Shown: piece by piece, positions 9,052 to 18,052 of the stretch
Layout: each line of letters begins with the position of its first letter
Position numbering within the stretch: the stretch's first letter is position 1
Assembly: GCF_002002925.1 (NCBI RefSeq)
Contig: NZ_CP019511.1
Coordinates: 1,984,001-2,048,000 of the forward strand
From: Sphingomonas sp. LM7
GTDB lineage: Bacteria; Pseudomonadota; Alphaproteobacteria; Sphingomonadales; Sphingomonadaceae
DNA length: 64,000 nucleotides
Reading direction: 5' to 3'
Notes under the pieces: generated by a model
Databases searched by the model: none
The model's input: only the letters and a program-made list of their open reading frames with translations
What the model was told of the DNA's origin: nothing
Translations under genes and position numbers: made by a program

Positions 9052-10328
9052 ACGCGCCCTTCAATCCCTCGCGCACCGGCCATCGCGAGCCGTTCATCGC
9101 ATTCGTCTGCGACGAGACGACGGCCGAGGCGCTGCGCCCGATCGCCGTCGAGCTCGGCTGGTCGCCCGAGAAGGTCAACAAGGGCGGGCTGCGCAACGCG
9201 GTCCAGACCCTGTCGGTCTCGGCGAGCCCGCAGGTACTGTTCGTCGACCTCTCCGAATCGGGCGATCCGCTCAACGACATCAACGCACTCGCCGAAGTCT
9301 GCGAACCCGGCACGATCGTGATCGCGTCGGGCCAGGTCAACGATGTGCGCCTGTACCGCGACCTCGTCGCGAGCGGGATCCACGATTACCTGCTCAAGCC
9401 GCTCAACCCCGACGCGCTGCGCGACACCTTCGCCCAGGCGCAGGTCGCGCTCAATGCGCCCAAGCAGGCCGAAACGGGCAGCGACGTGCCGCATTGCGCC
9501 GTCGCAGTGATCGGCACGCGCGGCGGCTGCGGCGCTTCGACGATCGCCACTTCGCTCGCCTGGCTGCTCAGCGACAAGCATACGCGCACCACTGCGCTGC
9601 TCGACCTCGACGTCCATTTCGGCACCGGCGCGCTCGCGCTCGACCTCGAGCCTGGCCGCGGCCTGACCGACGCGATCGAGAATCCGAGCCGCATCGACGG
9701 GCTGTTCATCGAACGCGCCATGGTCAAGGCGTCCGAGCGCCTCGCGGTGCTTTCGGCCGAAGCCCCGATCAACGCACCCGTGCTGACCGACGGCGCCGCC
9801 TTCTACCAGCTGCAGGAAGAGATGCGCAGTGCGTTCGAATGCACCGTCGTCGATCTGCCGCGCAACATGCTGGTCAACCATCCGCATCTGATCACCGACG
9901 TGCAGGTCGCGGTGCTGGTGACCGAGCTCACGCTCGCCGCCGCGCGCGATGCGATCCGCATCCTCAGCTGGTTCAAGTCGAACGCGCCGCAGACTCAGGT
10001 CATCGTCGTCGCCAACAAGGTCCAGCCGCAAGCGCTGCTTGAGATCAGCCGCAAGGATTTCGAAGGCTCGATCGAGCGCAAGATCGACGTACTGATCCCG
10101 TTCGAGCCGAAGGTCGCCGCACAGGCGGCCAAGCTCGGCAAGCCGCTCGCCGAAGCCGGCAAGTCGGCCAAGTCGCTGGCGCCCCTCGGCGAACTGGCGA
10201 CGCGGATCACTGCGATCACCGATTCGGGCGAGCGCGACGACAAGCTGGCCAAACCGGCCAAGGGATCGAAGGGCAGCTCGCTGCTCGACAAGATCAGGGT
10301 CAAGATGCCGTCAAAGGCAAAGAAGTAA
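9048..10328 (+). CDS. cpaE: Pilus polar-localisation ATPase CpaE (TadZ)
   Basis: A 426-residue ParA/MinD-superfamily protein that places the Tad pilus machine at the cell pole. Residues ~15-140 form an atypical receiver domain (FIAFVCDETTAEALRPIA, IHDYLLKPLN). The P-loop ATPase domain starts at VIGTRGGCGASTIATSLA, in which the MinD signature Lys is replaced (RGG-C-GAST), as is usual for TadZ. LLDLDVHFGT is the switch strand. Start is GTG 9048, overlapping the cpaD stop. The expected next gene, cpaF, is absent: tadB follows after 52 bp. Confidence 0.93.
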   Translation: MNAPFNPSRTGHREPFIAFVCDETTAEALRPIAVELGWSPEKVNKGGLRNAVQTLSVSASPQVLFVDLSESGDPLNDINALAEVCEPGTIVIASGQVNDVRLYRDLVASGIHDYLLKPLNPDALRDTFAQAQVALNAPKQAETGSDVPHCAVAVIGTRGGCGASTIATSLAWLLSDKHTRTTALLDLDVHFGTGALALDLEPGRGLTDAIENPSRIDGLFIERAMVKASERLAVLSAEAPINAPVLTDGAAFYQLQEEMRSAFECTVVDLPRNMLVNHPHLITDVQVAVLVTELTLAAARDAIRILSWFKSNAPQTQVIVVANKVQPQALLEISRKDFEGSIERKIDVLIPFEPKVAAQAAKLGKPLAEAGKSAKSLAPLGELATRITAITDSGERDDKLAKPAKGSKGSSLLDKIRVKMPSKAKK

Positions 10329-10380
10329 CCAATCCGTGCCTAGTCTGGGCACGGGTTAACGGGTTCGGAGGCACGTCAGC

Positions 10381-11358
10381 GTGGAATTGCTGCCGGTTTT
10401 GATGCTTGGTGGAGGCACCTTCCTGGTGCTCTCGCTGATGGTGCTTGCCTTTTCGGGGCCATCGGTGGCGCGCGCGAGCGCCCGCCGCCTCACCGGCGTG
10501 CGCGAGCGCCACGCCGGCGCCGGCGGTTCGGTGGCAATGGAAGCCCAGATCCGCCGCGTCACGTCCAAGGGCGCGAGCGGCATGGATCTCGCCGCCTCGC
10601 GCTTTCTGCCCAACCCCGCGCTGCTCCAGAAGCGCCTCAACATGACCGGCAAGAACTGGACGTTGAGCCAGTACGGCCTGATCACGCTCGGCCTTATCCT
10701 CGTCCCGGGCGGGCTGCTGTTGCTGCAGGGCGCGCCGATCTGGCTGGCGCTGTTCCTCGGTCTGTTCGTCGGCGTAGGCCTGCCGCACAAGGTGGTGAGC
10801 TTCTTCATCAAGTGGCGCATCAACAAGTTCACGAACAATTTCCCCGATGCGATCGACTTGCTCGTCCGCGGCCTGCGCTCGGGCCTGCCGATCACCGAGA
10901 CCATGGGCGTCGTCGGCCAGGAAGTCCGCGGGCCGGTCGGCGAGGAATTCCGCGCCGTATCCGACAAGATGAAGATCGGCCGCACACTCGACGCCGCGCT
11001 GCAGGAAACTGCGGACCGGCTCGGCACGCCTGAATTCCAGTTCTTCGTGATCACCATCGCGATCCAGCGCGAGACGGGCGGCAACCTTGCCGAGACCCTC
11101 GCCAACCTGGCCGAAGTGCTACGCAAGCGCGCGCAGATGAAGCTCAAGATCAAAGCCATGTCTTCGGAGTCGAAGGCTTCCGCGCTCATCGTCGGTTCGC
11201 TGCCGTTCATCGTGTTCAGCCTCGTCTGGTTCATCAACAACAATTACATGATGAACTTCTTCAAGGACGAGCGGCTGATGGTCGCCGGCGGCGGCGGGCT
11301 TATCTGGATGGGGCTCGGTGCCTTCATCATGGCCAAGATGGTCAATTTCGAGATCTGA
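10381..11358 (+). CDS. tadB: Tad pilus inner-membrane platform protein TadB (CpaG)
   Basis: A 325-residue GspF-domain membrane protein, one half of the Tad inner-membrane platform. It has an N-terminal helix (LLPVLMLGGGTFLVLSLMVL) and two central helices, then the cytoplasmic GspF domain (NNFPDAIDLLVRGLRSGLPI, a conserved signature, and IAIQRETGGNLAETLANL), and finally two C-terminal helices. The start is GTG 10381 after ggaggca. Its stop overlaps the tadC ATG. It directly follows cpaE, with the ATPase gene missing between them. Confidence 0.94.
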   Translation: MELLPVLMLGGGTFLVLSLMVLAFSGPSVARASARRLTGVRERHAGAGGSVAMEAQIRRVTSKGASGMDLAASRFLPNPALLQKRLNMTGKNWTLSQYGLITLGLILVPGGLLLLQGAPIWLALFLGLFVGVGLPHKVVSFFIKWRINKFTNNFPDAIDLLVRGLRSGLPITETMGVVGQEVRGPVGEEFRAVSDKMKIGRTLDAALQETADRLGTPEFQFFVITIAIQRETGGNLAETLANLAEVLRKRAQMKLKIKAMSSESKASALIVGSLPFIVFSLVWFINNNYMMNFFKDERLMVAGGGGLIWMGLGAFIMAKMVNFEI

Positions 11359-12347
11359 TGATGACCGAAGGACCCACTCTCCTCGGCGTCGACGTCCTCT
11401 GGGTCGCGACGTTCCTCAGCGCCATCGCCGCCACCGCGGTCGTGTTCGCGATCTACACCGCGACCACGGTGCGCGATCCGATGGCCAAGCGCGTCAAGGC
11501 GCTCAACGATCGCCGCGAACAGCTCAAGGCGGGCATCACCGCCTCGACGTCGAAGCGCCGCGCCAAGCTTGTCCAGAAGAACGAGACCACCGATCGCATC
11601 CGCTCGCTGCTCTCTTCGATGAAGGTGCTGCAGGAGAGCCAGATCAAGGTCGCCCAGACCAAGCTGCTTCAGGCGGGCATCCGCTCGAAGGAATGGGCGG
11701 TCGCAGTGATTTTCGGCCGGCTGGTGCTCCCGATCGTGATCGGCGGGCCGATCCTGTACATGGTCTACGGCACCGACATGTTCCTCGAATGGAGCCCGAT
11801 GAAGAAGTACGGCCTCGTCGCCATCAGCTTCATCCTGAGCTACAAGGCGCCGGACATCTATCTCAAGAACAAGATCACCAAGCGCAGCCATGCGATCCGC
11901 AAGGGCCTTCCCGACGCGCTCGACCTGCTGGTGATCTGCGCCGAGGCCGGCTTGACCGTCGATGCCGCCTTCGCCCGCGTCTCCAAGGAATTGGGCAAGG
12001 CCTATCCCGAGCTGGGTGAGGAATTCTCGCTGACCGGGATCGAACTGGGCTTCCTCACCGATCGCCGCCAGGCGTTCGAGAACCTTGCGCATCGCATCAA
12101 TCTTGAAGCGGTCCGCGGCGTCGTCACGACGATGATCCAGACCGAGAAATACGGCACCCCGCTCGCCTCGGCGCTGCGCGTGCTGTCGGCCGAATTCCGC
12201 AACGAGCGCATGATGCGCGCCGAGGAAAAGGCCGCGCGGTTGCCCGCGATCATGACCATTCCGCTGATCTTGTTCATCTTGCCGGTGCTGTTCATCGTGA
12301 TCCTCGGGCCCGCGGCCTGCTCGATCAACGACGCACTGATGACCTGA
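11358..12347 (+). CDS. tadC: Tad pilus inner-membrane platform protein TadC (CpaH)
   Basis: A 329-residue partner of TadB with the same architecture. There is an N-terminal helix, a charged linker (KRVKALNDRREQLKAG), a pair of helices and a GspF domain with GLPDALDLLVICAEAGLTVDAA. The C-terminal helices are LPAIMTIPLILFILPVLFIVILGPA. Two adjacent ATGs (11358 and 11361) are possible; both overlap or abut the tadB stop. This is the last recognisable Tad gene. No tadD/E/F/G or flp pilin gene follows. Confidence 0.94.
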   Translation: MMTEGPTLLGVDVLWVATFLSAIAATAVVFAIYTATTVRDPMAKRVKALNDRREQLKAGITASTSKRRAKLVQKNETTDRIRSLLSSMKVLQESQIKVAQTKLLQAGIRSKEWAVAVIFGRLVLPIVIGGPILYMVYGTDMFLEWSPMKKYGLVAISFILSYKAPDIYLKNKITKRSHAIRKGLPDALDLLVICAEAGLTVDAAFARVSKELGKAYPELGEEFSLTGIELGFLTDRRQAFENLAHRINLEAVRGVVTTMIQTEKYGTPLASALRVLSAEFRNERMMRAEEKAARLPAIMTIPLILFILPVLFIVILGPAACSINDALMT

Positions 12348-12424
12348 TCGCGCGTTCGTTCGTTACTGTGGCTTCGGTGGTGCAGGCACGCTAGCCTGCC
12401 CGCCCGGTACAGGGAGATCGAGCG

Positions 12425-12703
12425 ATGCCAGGATTGCCATTCGACACCGTCACGCAGCTGATTGCCCTGGGCATCACGCTCGTCGCCGGCTTCTTCTTCG
12501 GCCTCGCCGCCCGGTCGGGCCGCAGCAAGTGGCGCGAGCGCTACCAGGACGAAGAACTCCGCCATCGTACCTATCGCGACGAGACCGGCGCCGAGCTACG
12601 CGAGGCCCAGCGCCGCCTGCGGGAGCTTGAGACCGAGAATGCCCGGCTGCGCACCGCGACGCCAGGAGTGGTGGCGCCTCCGCGAGCGGTCGATCCTTAC
12701 TGA
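12425..12703 (+). CDS. Small membrane-anchored coiled-coil protein, unknown
   Basis: A 92-residue protein I cannot assign to a named family. It has one hydrophobic N-terminal helix (TQLIALGITLVAGFFFGLA), a basic turn (RSGRSKWRER) and then a highly charged heptad-like stretch (residues ~40-78, rich in Glu/Arg, e.g. ELREAQRRLRELETENARL), so it is probably an inner-membrane protein with a cytoplasmic coiled coil. A good SD (agggaga) precedes ATG 12425. It lies 77 bp after tadC and may belong to the pilus transcript, but no functional link is visible. Confidence 0.7.
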   Translation: MPGLPFDTVTQLIALGITLVAGFFFGLAARSGRSKWRERYQDEELRHRTYRDETGAELREAQRRLRELETENARLRTATPGVVAPPRAVDPY

Positions 12704-12710
12704 CCTCATC

Positions 12711-12738
12711 AGTGCTCCGGCCTTGTCGCCGGAGCACT
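12711..12738. terminator. Hairpin between convergent genes
   Basis: A perfect 11-bp inverted repeat (AGTGCTCCGGC / GCCGGAGCACT) with a six-base loop lies between the convergent small membrane-protein gene and ppdK. There is no T-run on either side, so it is a weak or bidirectional terminator candidate. Confidence 0.6.
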
Positions 12739-12746
12739 GGGGATTG

Positions 12747-15413
12747 TCAGGCCTTTAGCGCTGCCTGTGCCGCCGCCAGCCGCGCGATCGGCACGCGGTA
12801 CGGCGAGGCCGAGACGTAATCGAGCTTGGTCGCCTCGCAGAAGGCGATCGAGGCAGGGTCGCCGCCATGTTCACCGCAGATGCCCAGCTTGATCTCGGGC
12901 CGCGTCGCCCTGCCCCGCTCGGCGGCGAGGCTGATCAGCTCGCCGACGCCCTCGACATCGAGACTGACGAACGGATCGCGGGCATAGATGCCCTTCTCGA
13001 CATAGGTGGTCAGGAAGCGCGCGGCGTCGTCGCGGCTGACGCCCAAAGTCGTCTGGGTGAGATCGTTGGTGCCGAAGCTGAAGAACTCGCCGACCTCGGC
13101 GATATCGCCCGCACGCAGCGCGGCGCGGGGTAGCTCGATCATGGTGCCGACAAGGTATTCGATCGTCCGGCCCTTCTCGGCGAACACCGCCTGCGCCGCC
13201 TTGTCGACGACGATCTTCATCAGCTCGAGCTCGCGGCGCGTGGCGACCAGCGGGATCATCACTTCGGGGATCGGCGCCGCGCCCGACTTCTCGGCGACTT
13301 CGATCGCCGCCTCGAAGATCGCGCGGGCCTGCATCTCGTAGATCTCGGGATAGGTCACGCCGAGGCGGCAACCGCGATGGCCGAGCATCGGATTGAATTC
13401 GTGCAGTTCCGCGGCGCGGCGGCGCAATGTCTCGACGTCGATGTTGGCGGCCTTGGCGACTTCCTCGAACTCGGCCTCTTCATGCGGCAGGAATTCGTGG
13501 AGCGGCGGATCGAGCAGGCGGATCGTGCAGGGCAGACCCGCCATCACTTCGAAGATCTCGACGAAATCGCTGCGCTGCTCGGGCAGCAGCTTGTCGAGCG
13601 CGGCGCGGCGCCCCTTCTCGTCCGAGGCGAGGATCATCTGGCGCACCGCAGTGATCCGCGACTGTTCGAAGAACATATGTTCGGTGCGGCACAGCCCGAT
13701 GCCCTCGGCGCCGAACTCACGCGCAGTGCGGCAATCGAGCGGCGTCTCGGCATTGGCGCGCACCTTCAGACGGCGCTTGGCGTCGGCCCATTCCATAAGC
13801 GTGCCGAAATCGCCCGACAGCTCGGGCTGGACGGTCGGCACGGCGCCGAACATCACTTCGCCGGTGGTGCCGTCGATGGTGATCGTATCGCCTTCGCGCA
13901 CCTCGCGCCCGCCGACGCGGAACAGCTTTTCCTTGGCGACGATCGCGAGCGTGCCGGCGCCCGAGACGCAGGGACGCCCCATGCCGCGCGCGACCACCGC
14001 GGCGTGGCTGGTCATGCCGCCGCGCGCGGTGAGGATGCCCCGGGCGGCATGCATGCCGTGAATGTCCTCAGGGCTGGTCTCGACGCGGACGAGGATCACC
14101 GAATCGCCCGCAGCCGCGCGCTTTTCGGCAGTGTCGCTGTCGAACACGGCAGTGCCCGAGGCCGCACCCGGCGACGCCGGCAGGCCCTTGGTCAGCACGT
14201 CGCGCGCCGCCTTGGGATCCAGCGTCGGGTGGAGAAGCTGATCGAGCGCCTGCGGATCGACGCGCAGGATCGCCTCTTCCTGAGTGATCAGCCCTTCGTT
14301 GGCCATATCGACGGCGATCTTGAGGGCGGCCTTGGCGGTTCGCTTGCCGCTGCGGGTCTGGAGCATCCAGAGCTTGCCGCGCTCAACGGTGAACTCGATG
14401 TCCTGCATGTCGCGGTAATGCGTCTCCAGCGTCTCGAAGACCTCGGCGAGCTGGGCGTACACCTCGGGCATCGCCTCTTCCATCGACGCGGGCTTGGCGC
14501 CGGCTGCCTCGCGCGCGGCCCTGGTCAGATATTGCGGGGTGCGGATGCCGGCGACGACGTCCTCGCCCTGCGCGTTGATCAGGAACTCGCCATAATAGGC
14601 GTTGTCACCCTTGGCCGGATCGCGGGTGAACGCGACGCCGGTGGCGCTCGTTTCGCCCATATTGCCGAACACCATCGCCTGGACGTTGACTGCGGTGCCC
14701 CAGTCGCCGGGGATGTCGTTGAGGCGGCGATAGACCTTGGCGCGCTCGGACTGCCACGATCCGAACACCGCCCCGATCGCGCCCCAGAGCTGGTCATGGA
14801 CGTCCTGCGGGAAGGGCTTGCCGTCCCACAGCTCGACGACGATCGCCTTGTACTCGGCGACGAGCTTCTGCCAGTCGCCGGCGGTCAGCTCGGTGTCGAG
14901 GCTGAAGCCGTTATCTTCCTTGGCGATCTCCAGCGCTTCCTCGAAGCGGCCGTGATCGAGCCCGAGGACGACGTCCGAATACATCTGGATGAAGCGACGA
15001 TAGCTGTCCCAGGCGAAGCGGTCGTCGCCGCTGACCTGCGCGAGCCCGACCACGGTCTGGTCGTTGAGGCCGAGGTTGAGCACGGTATCCATCATGCCGG
15101 GCATCGATACGCGCGCGCCCGAGCGGACCGAGACGAGCAGCGGGTCCGCCGGATCGCCGAACTTCTTGTCGGTGATGCCTTCGATATGCGCAACGCCGGT
15201 GGCGACTTCAGCCTTGAGGCTATCGGGGAAGGTCTCGCCTTCCTCGTAATAGAGCGCGCAGACCGGCGTGCTGATCGTGAAGCCGGGAGGTACCGGCAGG
15301 CCGATGCCCGCCATGCCATCGAGATTGGCGCCCTTGCCGCCGAGCAGATTCTTGTCGCCGTTGCCGCCGTCCGAAACCCCGCCGCCGAAGCGGTACACGT
15401 ACTGCGTCATCAC
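12747..15413 (-). CDS. ppdK: Pyruvate, phosphate dikinase
   Basis: An 888-residue PPDK that interconverts pyruvate + ATP + Pi with PEP + AMP + PPi, giving reversible glycolysis/gluconeogenesis entry in the cytoplasm. The N-terminal ATP-grasp domain opens with LLGGKGANLDGMAGIGLPVP. The phospho-His swivel domain has the catalytic His in GGMTSHAAVVARGMGRPC. The C-terminal PEP/pyruvate TIM barrel contains GIGLCRTEHMFF, FSFGTNDLTQTTLG and the catalytic Cys loop GICGEHGGDP. Length and motifs are complete. It is monocistronic on the minus strand and separated from glyS by ~185 bp. Confidence 0.98.
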   Translation of the reverse strand: MMTQYVYRFGGGVSDGGNGDKNLLGGKGANLDGMAGIGLPVPPGFTISTPVCALYYEEGETFPDSLKAEVATGVAHIEGITDKKFGDPADPLLVSVRSGARVSMPGMMDTVLNLGLNDQTVVGLAQVSGDDRFAWDSYRRFIQMYSDVVLGLDHGRFEEALEIAKEDNGFSLDTELTAGDWQKLVAEYKAIVVELWDGKPFPQDVHDQLWGAIGAVFGSWQSERAKVYRRLNDIPGDWGTAVNVQAMVFGNMGETSATGVAFTRDPAKGDNAYYGEFLINAQGEDVVAGIRTPQYLTRAAREAAGAKPASMEEAMPEVYAQLAEVFETLETHYRDMQDIEFTVERGKLWMLQTRSGKRTAKAALKIAVDMANEGLITQEEAILRVDPQALDQLLHPTLDPKAARDVLTKGLPASPGAASGTAVFDSDTAEKRAAAGDSVILVRVETSPEDIHGMHAARGILTARGGMTSHAAVVARGMGRPCVSGAGTLAIVAKEKLFRVGGREVREGDTITIDGTTGEVMFGAVPTVQPELSGDFGTLMEWADAKRRLKVRANAETPLDCRTAREFGAEGIGLCRTEHMFFEQSRITAVRQMILASDEKGRRAALDKLLPEQRSDFVEIFEVMAGLPCTIRLLDPPLHEFLPHEEAEFEEVAKAANIDVETLRRRAAELHEFNPMLGHRGCRLGVTYPEIYEMQARAIFEAAIEVAEKSGAAPIPEVMIPLVATRRELELMKIVVDKAAQAVFAEKGRTIEYLVGTMIELPRAALRAGDIAEVGEFFSFGTNDLTQTTLGVSRDDAARFLTTYVEKGIYARDPFVSLDVEGVGELISLAAERGRATRPEIKLGICGEHGGDPASIAFCEATKLDYVSASPYRVPIARLAAAQAALKA

Positions 15414-15597
15414 AACCCCTTTTCGCGCTGCGCCGCGCGTACCGCAGGTGCGAAGAGGACGAAAGATGCTGACTGCGTTGTCAGCGACAAGATTTGGTTG
15501 CGGCGCGACAAAGCGACGGACGCGGCGGGCACTTCAACTGAGCGAAGTTGACGAAGTTGACGCAAAACGCAGTTTTCGCGGCCGCGCTTGACGCCCC

Positions 15598-17814
15598 TCA
15601 ACCCTCGATTTTCGAGAAATCCGCCACCTTGTGCACTGCGTTGCGCATGCGCGCGAGCAAGTCGAGGCGGGCCTCGCGCTTGTCTGGATCAGCATCATTG
15701 ACCGTCACCTTCTCAAAGAACGCATCGATCGGCGCGCGCAGCGTTGCCAGTGCCGCCATCGCGCCTTCGAAATCCTCACGCTCGATCGCGGCGGCCGCGA
15801 TGGGCTCGGCCGAATCGAGGGCCTGGATCAGCGATTGTTCCTCAGGAAGGGGTGTGTAGGAAAGTTCTTTCTTCGTTCCGGTTTCGCCGGTCCAATCTTC
15901 CTTCTTGAGGATGTTCGCAGCGCGCTTGTAGCCGGCGAGGAGGTTCTTGCCGTCCTCGGTGGTGACGAACGCCTGGAGTGCATGGACGCGGGCGAGCAGC
16001 CGGACGAGATCGTCCTCGCCGCCGAGGGCGAACACCGCGTCGATCAGGTCGTGGCGAACGCCGGCTTCCTTCTGCTGGACCTTGAGGCGGTCGGCGAAGA
16101 AGTCTCTCACGTCGCGCATATAGATACGCGCGAACTGCTGAACGAGCTCTTCCCTGAGTGTCGTCGTCCCAAGTTCGGCCCGTTCGTCGGCAATACCTTG
16201 AGCGCCGAATCCGTGCCGTGCTTCAGCGAGCCATCCTCCGACGGAACCGCGTAGCTGATTCTGGAAAATCAGCGCGAGGACCGCCAACGCTGCTCGTCGA
16301 AGGGCGAACGGGTCCTTGGAGCCCGTTGGCTTCAAGTCCTTCATGAAGAAGCCCGCGATGGTATCCAGCTTGTCCGCGAGGCTCACAGCGACCGTCACCG
16401 GCGCGGTCGGCACCTCGTCCCCCTGCCCGACCGGCTTGTAGTGATCACGGATCGCTTCGGCGACCTGGGGGTCTTCGCCTTGCGCGGCGGCGTAATAGCC
16501 GCCGATCAGGCCCTGAAGCTCGGGGAATTCGCCGACCATGCCGGTGACGAGATCGGCCTTGGCGAGACGCGCGGCGCGTTCGGCCATGTCGGCCAATTCC
16601 GTCACGCCGGCGGACGCCGGGGTCTCAGGCGACTCCTGCCCCGCGCCATCGCCTGAGGCCCCGGCCTTCGCCGGGGTGACGATTCCCTCTTCGACCAGCC
16701 AGCGCGCCAGCTTGGCGACGCGGTCGACCTTGTCGGCTACCGTGCCCAGCTTCTCGTGGAACACGATCTTCTCCAGCTTGGGCCGGAGATCGTCGAGCCG
16801 GGTCTTGAGATCGGTATCGTAGAAGAAGCGCGCATCGCTGAGGCGGGCGGCGAGAACCTTCTGGTTGCCCTCGACGATCTTCGCGCCGCCGTCGGACGCG
16901 TCGATATTGGCGGTGCAGACGAAGGCGTTGGCCAGCTTGCCGTCAGGGCCGGCGCAGACGAAGTATTTCTGGTTCACCCGCGCAGTGAGCTGGATCACTT
17001 CGGGCGGCACGCTGAGGAATTCGGAGTCGAAGCGGCCGAGCAAGGGCACCGGCCATTCGGTGAGCCCGGCATTTTCGAAAAGCAGCCCCTCGTCCTCGAT
17101 CAGCGTGAGGCCCGCCTTCTTCGCCGCCATCTTGGCGCCGATGGCGATGATCGCGCGGCGCTCGGCACCGTCGACGATGACGTGGCAGGCGCGGAGCTTC
17201 TCGACATAGTCGTTGGCGCTGCCGATTGTGATAACGCCGGGATGGTGGAAGCGGTGGCCGACGGTCTGCGCGCCGCTCTGGATGCCGGCGACTTCGATCG
17301 GCACGAGCTTGTCGCCGAGCAGCGCCACGATGCCCTGCAACGGGCGGACCCAGCGCAGACTCTCGGTCGAGGACGAGGCGGCGCCCCAGCGCATCGACTT
17401 GGGCCAGGCGAAATTGTGGATTGCGTGGCTCGCCGCGCTGGCGAGCACCGAGCCGGCAACGATGCCGGGGCGCTCGATCACGGCGAACAACACTTGCCCG
17501 CCTTTGCCGTCGTCGCGCGCGACGAGCTGGTCGCGGGTGAGCCCGGTCGAGCGGAGGAAGCCCTGAATCGCGGCGTCGGGCGCGTCGGCGCGGGGGCCCT
17601 TGCGCTCCTCGGTCGCCGCGGTGGTGGTCTCGGCGACGCCGCGGACGATCAGCGCGAGGCGGCGCGGAGTGGCGAAGCTCTCGATGGACTCGAAGGCGAG
17701 GTTGAGCGCCTTGAGCCGCGCTTCGAACAGCGCGGCGAGATCGGTCCGCGCGCGCTCCTGCATGCGCGCGGGGATTTCTTCGGAGCGGAGCTCGAGGAGG
17801 AAGTCTTCGGTCAT
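15598..17814 (-). CDS. glyS: Glycyl-tRNA synthetase beta subunit, with in-frame palindromic insert
   Basis: The 738-residue beta subunit of the alpha2beta2 glycyl-tRNA synthetase. The N-terminus is the family signature DFLLELRSEEIPARMQ, and the central HD-like region contains FHEKLGTVADKVDRV. A glycine-tRNA contact region follows (GGYYAAAQGEDPQVAEAI, DPFALRRAALA), and the C-terminus is the anticodon-binding DALR-type domain. Between EEGIVTPAKAG and PASAGVTELADMAERA a Gly/Ala/Pro/Ser-rich stretch of about 26 residues is encoded by a palindromic repeat (16601-16680), in a loop just before the helix that normally continues the HD region. The start ATG at 17814 has no clear SD; the repeat-filled spacer to glyQ lies immediately upstream. 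Confidence 0.97.
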   Translation of the reverse strand: MTEDFLLELRSEEIPARMQERARTDLAALFEARLKALNLAFESIESFATPRRLALIVRGVAETTTAATEERKGPRADAPDAAIQGFLRSTGLTRDQLVARDDGKGGQVLFAVIERPGIVAGSVLASAASHAIHNFAWPKSMRWGAASSSTESLRWVRPLQGIVALLGDKLVPIEVAGIQSGAQTVGHRFHHPGVITIGSANDYVEKLRACHVIVDGAERRAIIAIGAKMAAKKAGLTLIEDEGLLFENAGLTEWPVPLLGRFDSEFLSVPPEVIQLTARVNQKYFVCAGPDGKLANAFVCTANIDASDGGAKIVEGNQKVLAARLSDARFFYDTDLKTRLDDLRPKLEKIVFHEKLGTVADKVDRVAKLARWLVEEGIVTPAKAGASGDGAGQESPETPASAGVTELADMAERAARLAKADLVTGMVGEFPELQGLIGGYYAAAQGEDPQVAEAIRDHYKPVGQGDEVPTAPVTVAVSLADKLDTIAGFFMKDLKPTGSKDPFALRRAALAVLALIFQNQLRGSVGGWLAEARHGFGAQGIADERAELGTTTLREELVQQFARIYMRDVRDFFADRLKVQQKEAGVRHDLIDAVFALGGEDDLVRLLARVHALQAFVTTEDGKNLLAGYKRAANILKKEDWTGETGTKKELSYTPLPEEQSLIQALDSAEPIAAAAIEREDFEGAMAALATLRAPIDAFFEKVTVNDADPDKREARLDLLARMRNAVHKVADFSKIEG
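16601..16680. repeat. REP-like palindrome inserted in frame within glyS (family C-like)
   Basis: An 80-bp imperfect palindrome with ~32-base arms: one end reads GTCACGCCGGCGGACGCCGG and the other is its near complement, ending GCCGGGGTGAC. The ends resemble the 106-bp repeats at 51438 and 56327. It lies within the glyS reading frame and is translated to a VTPAKAG...TPASAGVT segment. Confidence 0.85.
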
Positions 17815-17820
17815 TGGAAG

Positions 17821-18046
17821 GTTTCACGCGAAGGCGCAAAGGCGCGAAGGAAGGAAGGATCGTTCGCGCAACGACGCGACGACGCGACGAAGACGTGCTG
17901 CCCGGCCGCGTCAGTCGCCTCTCGACGTGCAGGCTGCTTCGCGAACGGTGACTGTTGGAGGCCGCTGGCGCGGCGAAGACAGCTCGTCGCGTCGTCGCGT
18001 CGTTGCGCGAACCTCTTCCGCCTCGCCTCTTCGCGGCTTCGCGTGA
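17821..18046. repeat. Large imperfect palindrome filling the glyQ-glyS spacer (family E)
   Basis: The left arm at about 17823-17891 (TTCACGCGAAGGCG ... CGCGCAACGACGCGACGACG) is the imperfect reverse complement of the right arm at about 17983-18046 (CGTCGTCGCGTCGTTGCGCG ... CTTCGCGTGAA). The ~90-base centre is itself partly symmetric. The element starts seven bases before the glyS start and ends seven bases after the glyQ stop, so it takes up the whole spacer of the glyQS operon. No ORF of its own is convincing. The mRNA would fold into a long hairpin between the two cistrons. Confidence 0.8.
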
Positions 18047-18052
18047 ACAGAG

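Noticed and set aside
13377..15551. A 724-codon open frame antisense to ppdK
   Set aside because: The composition is typical of a GC-rich shadow frame, and ppdK on the other strand is complete and certain.
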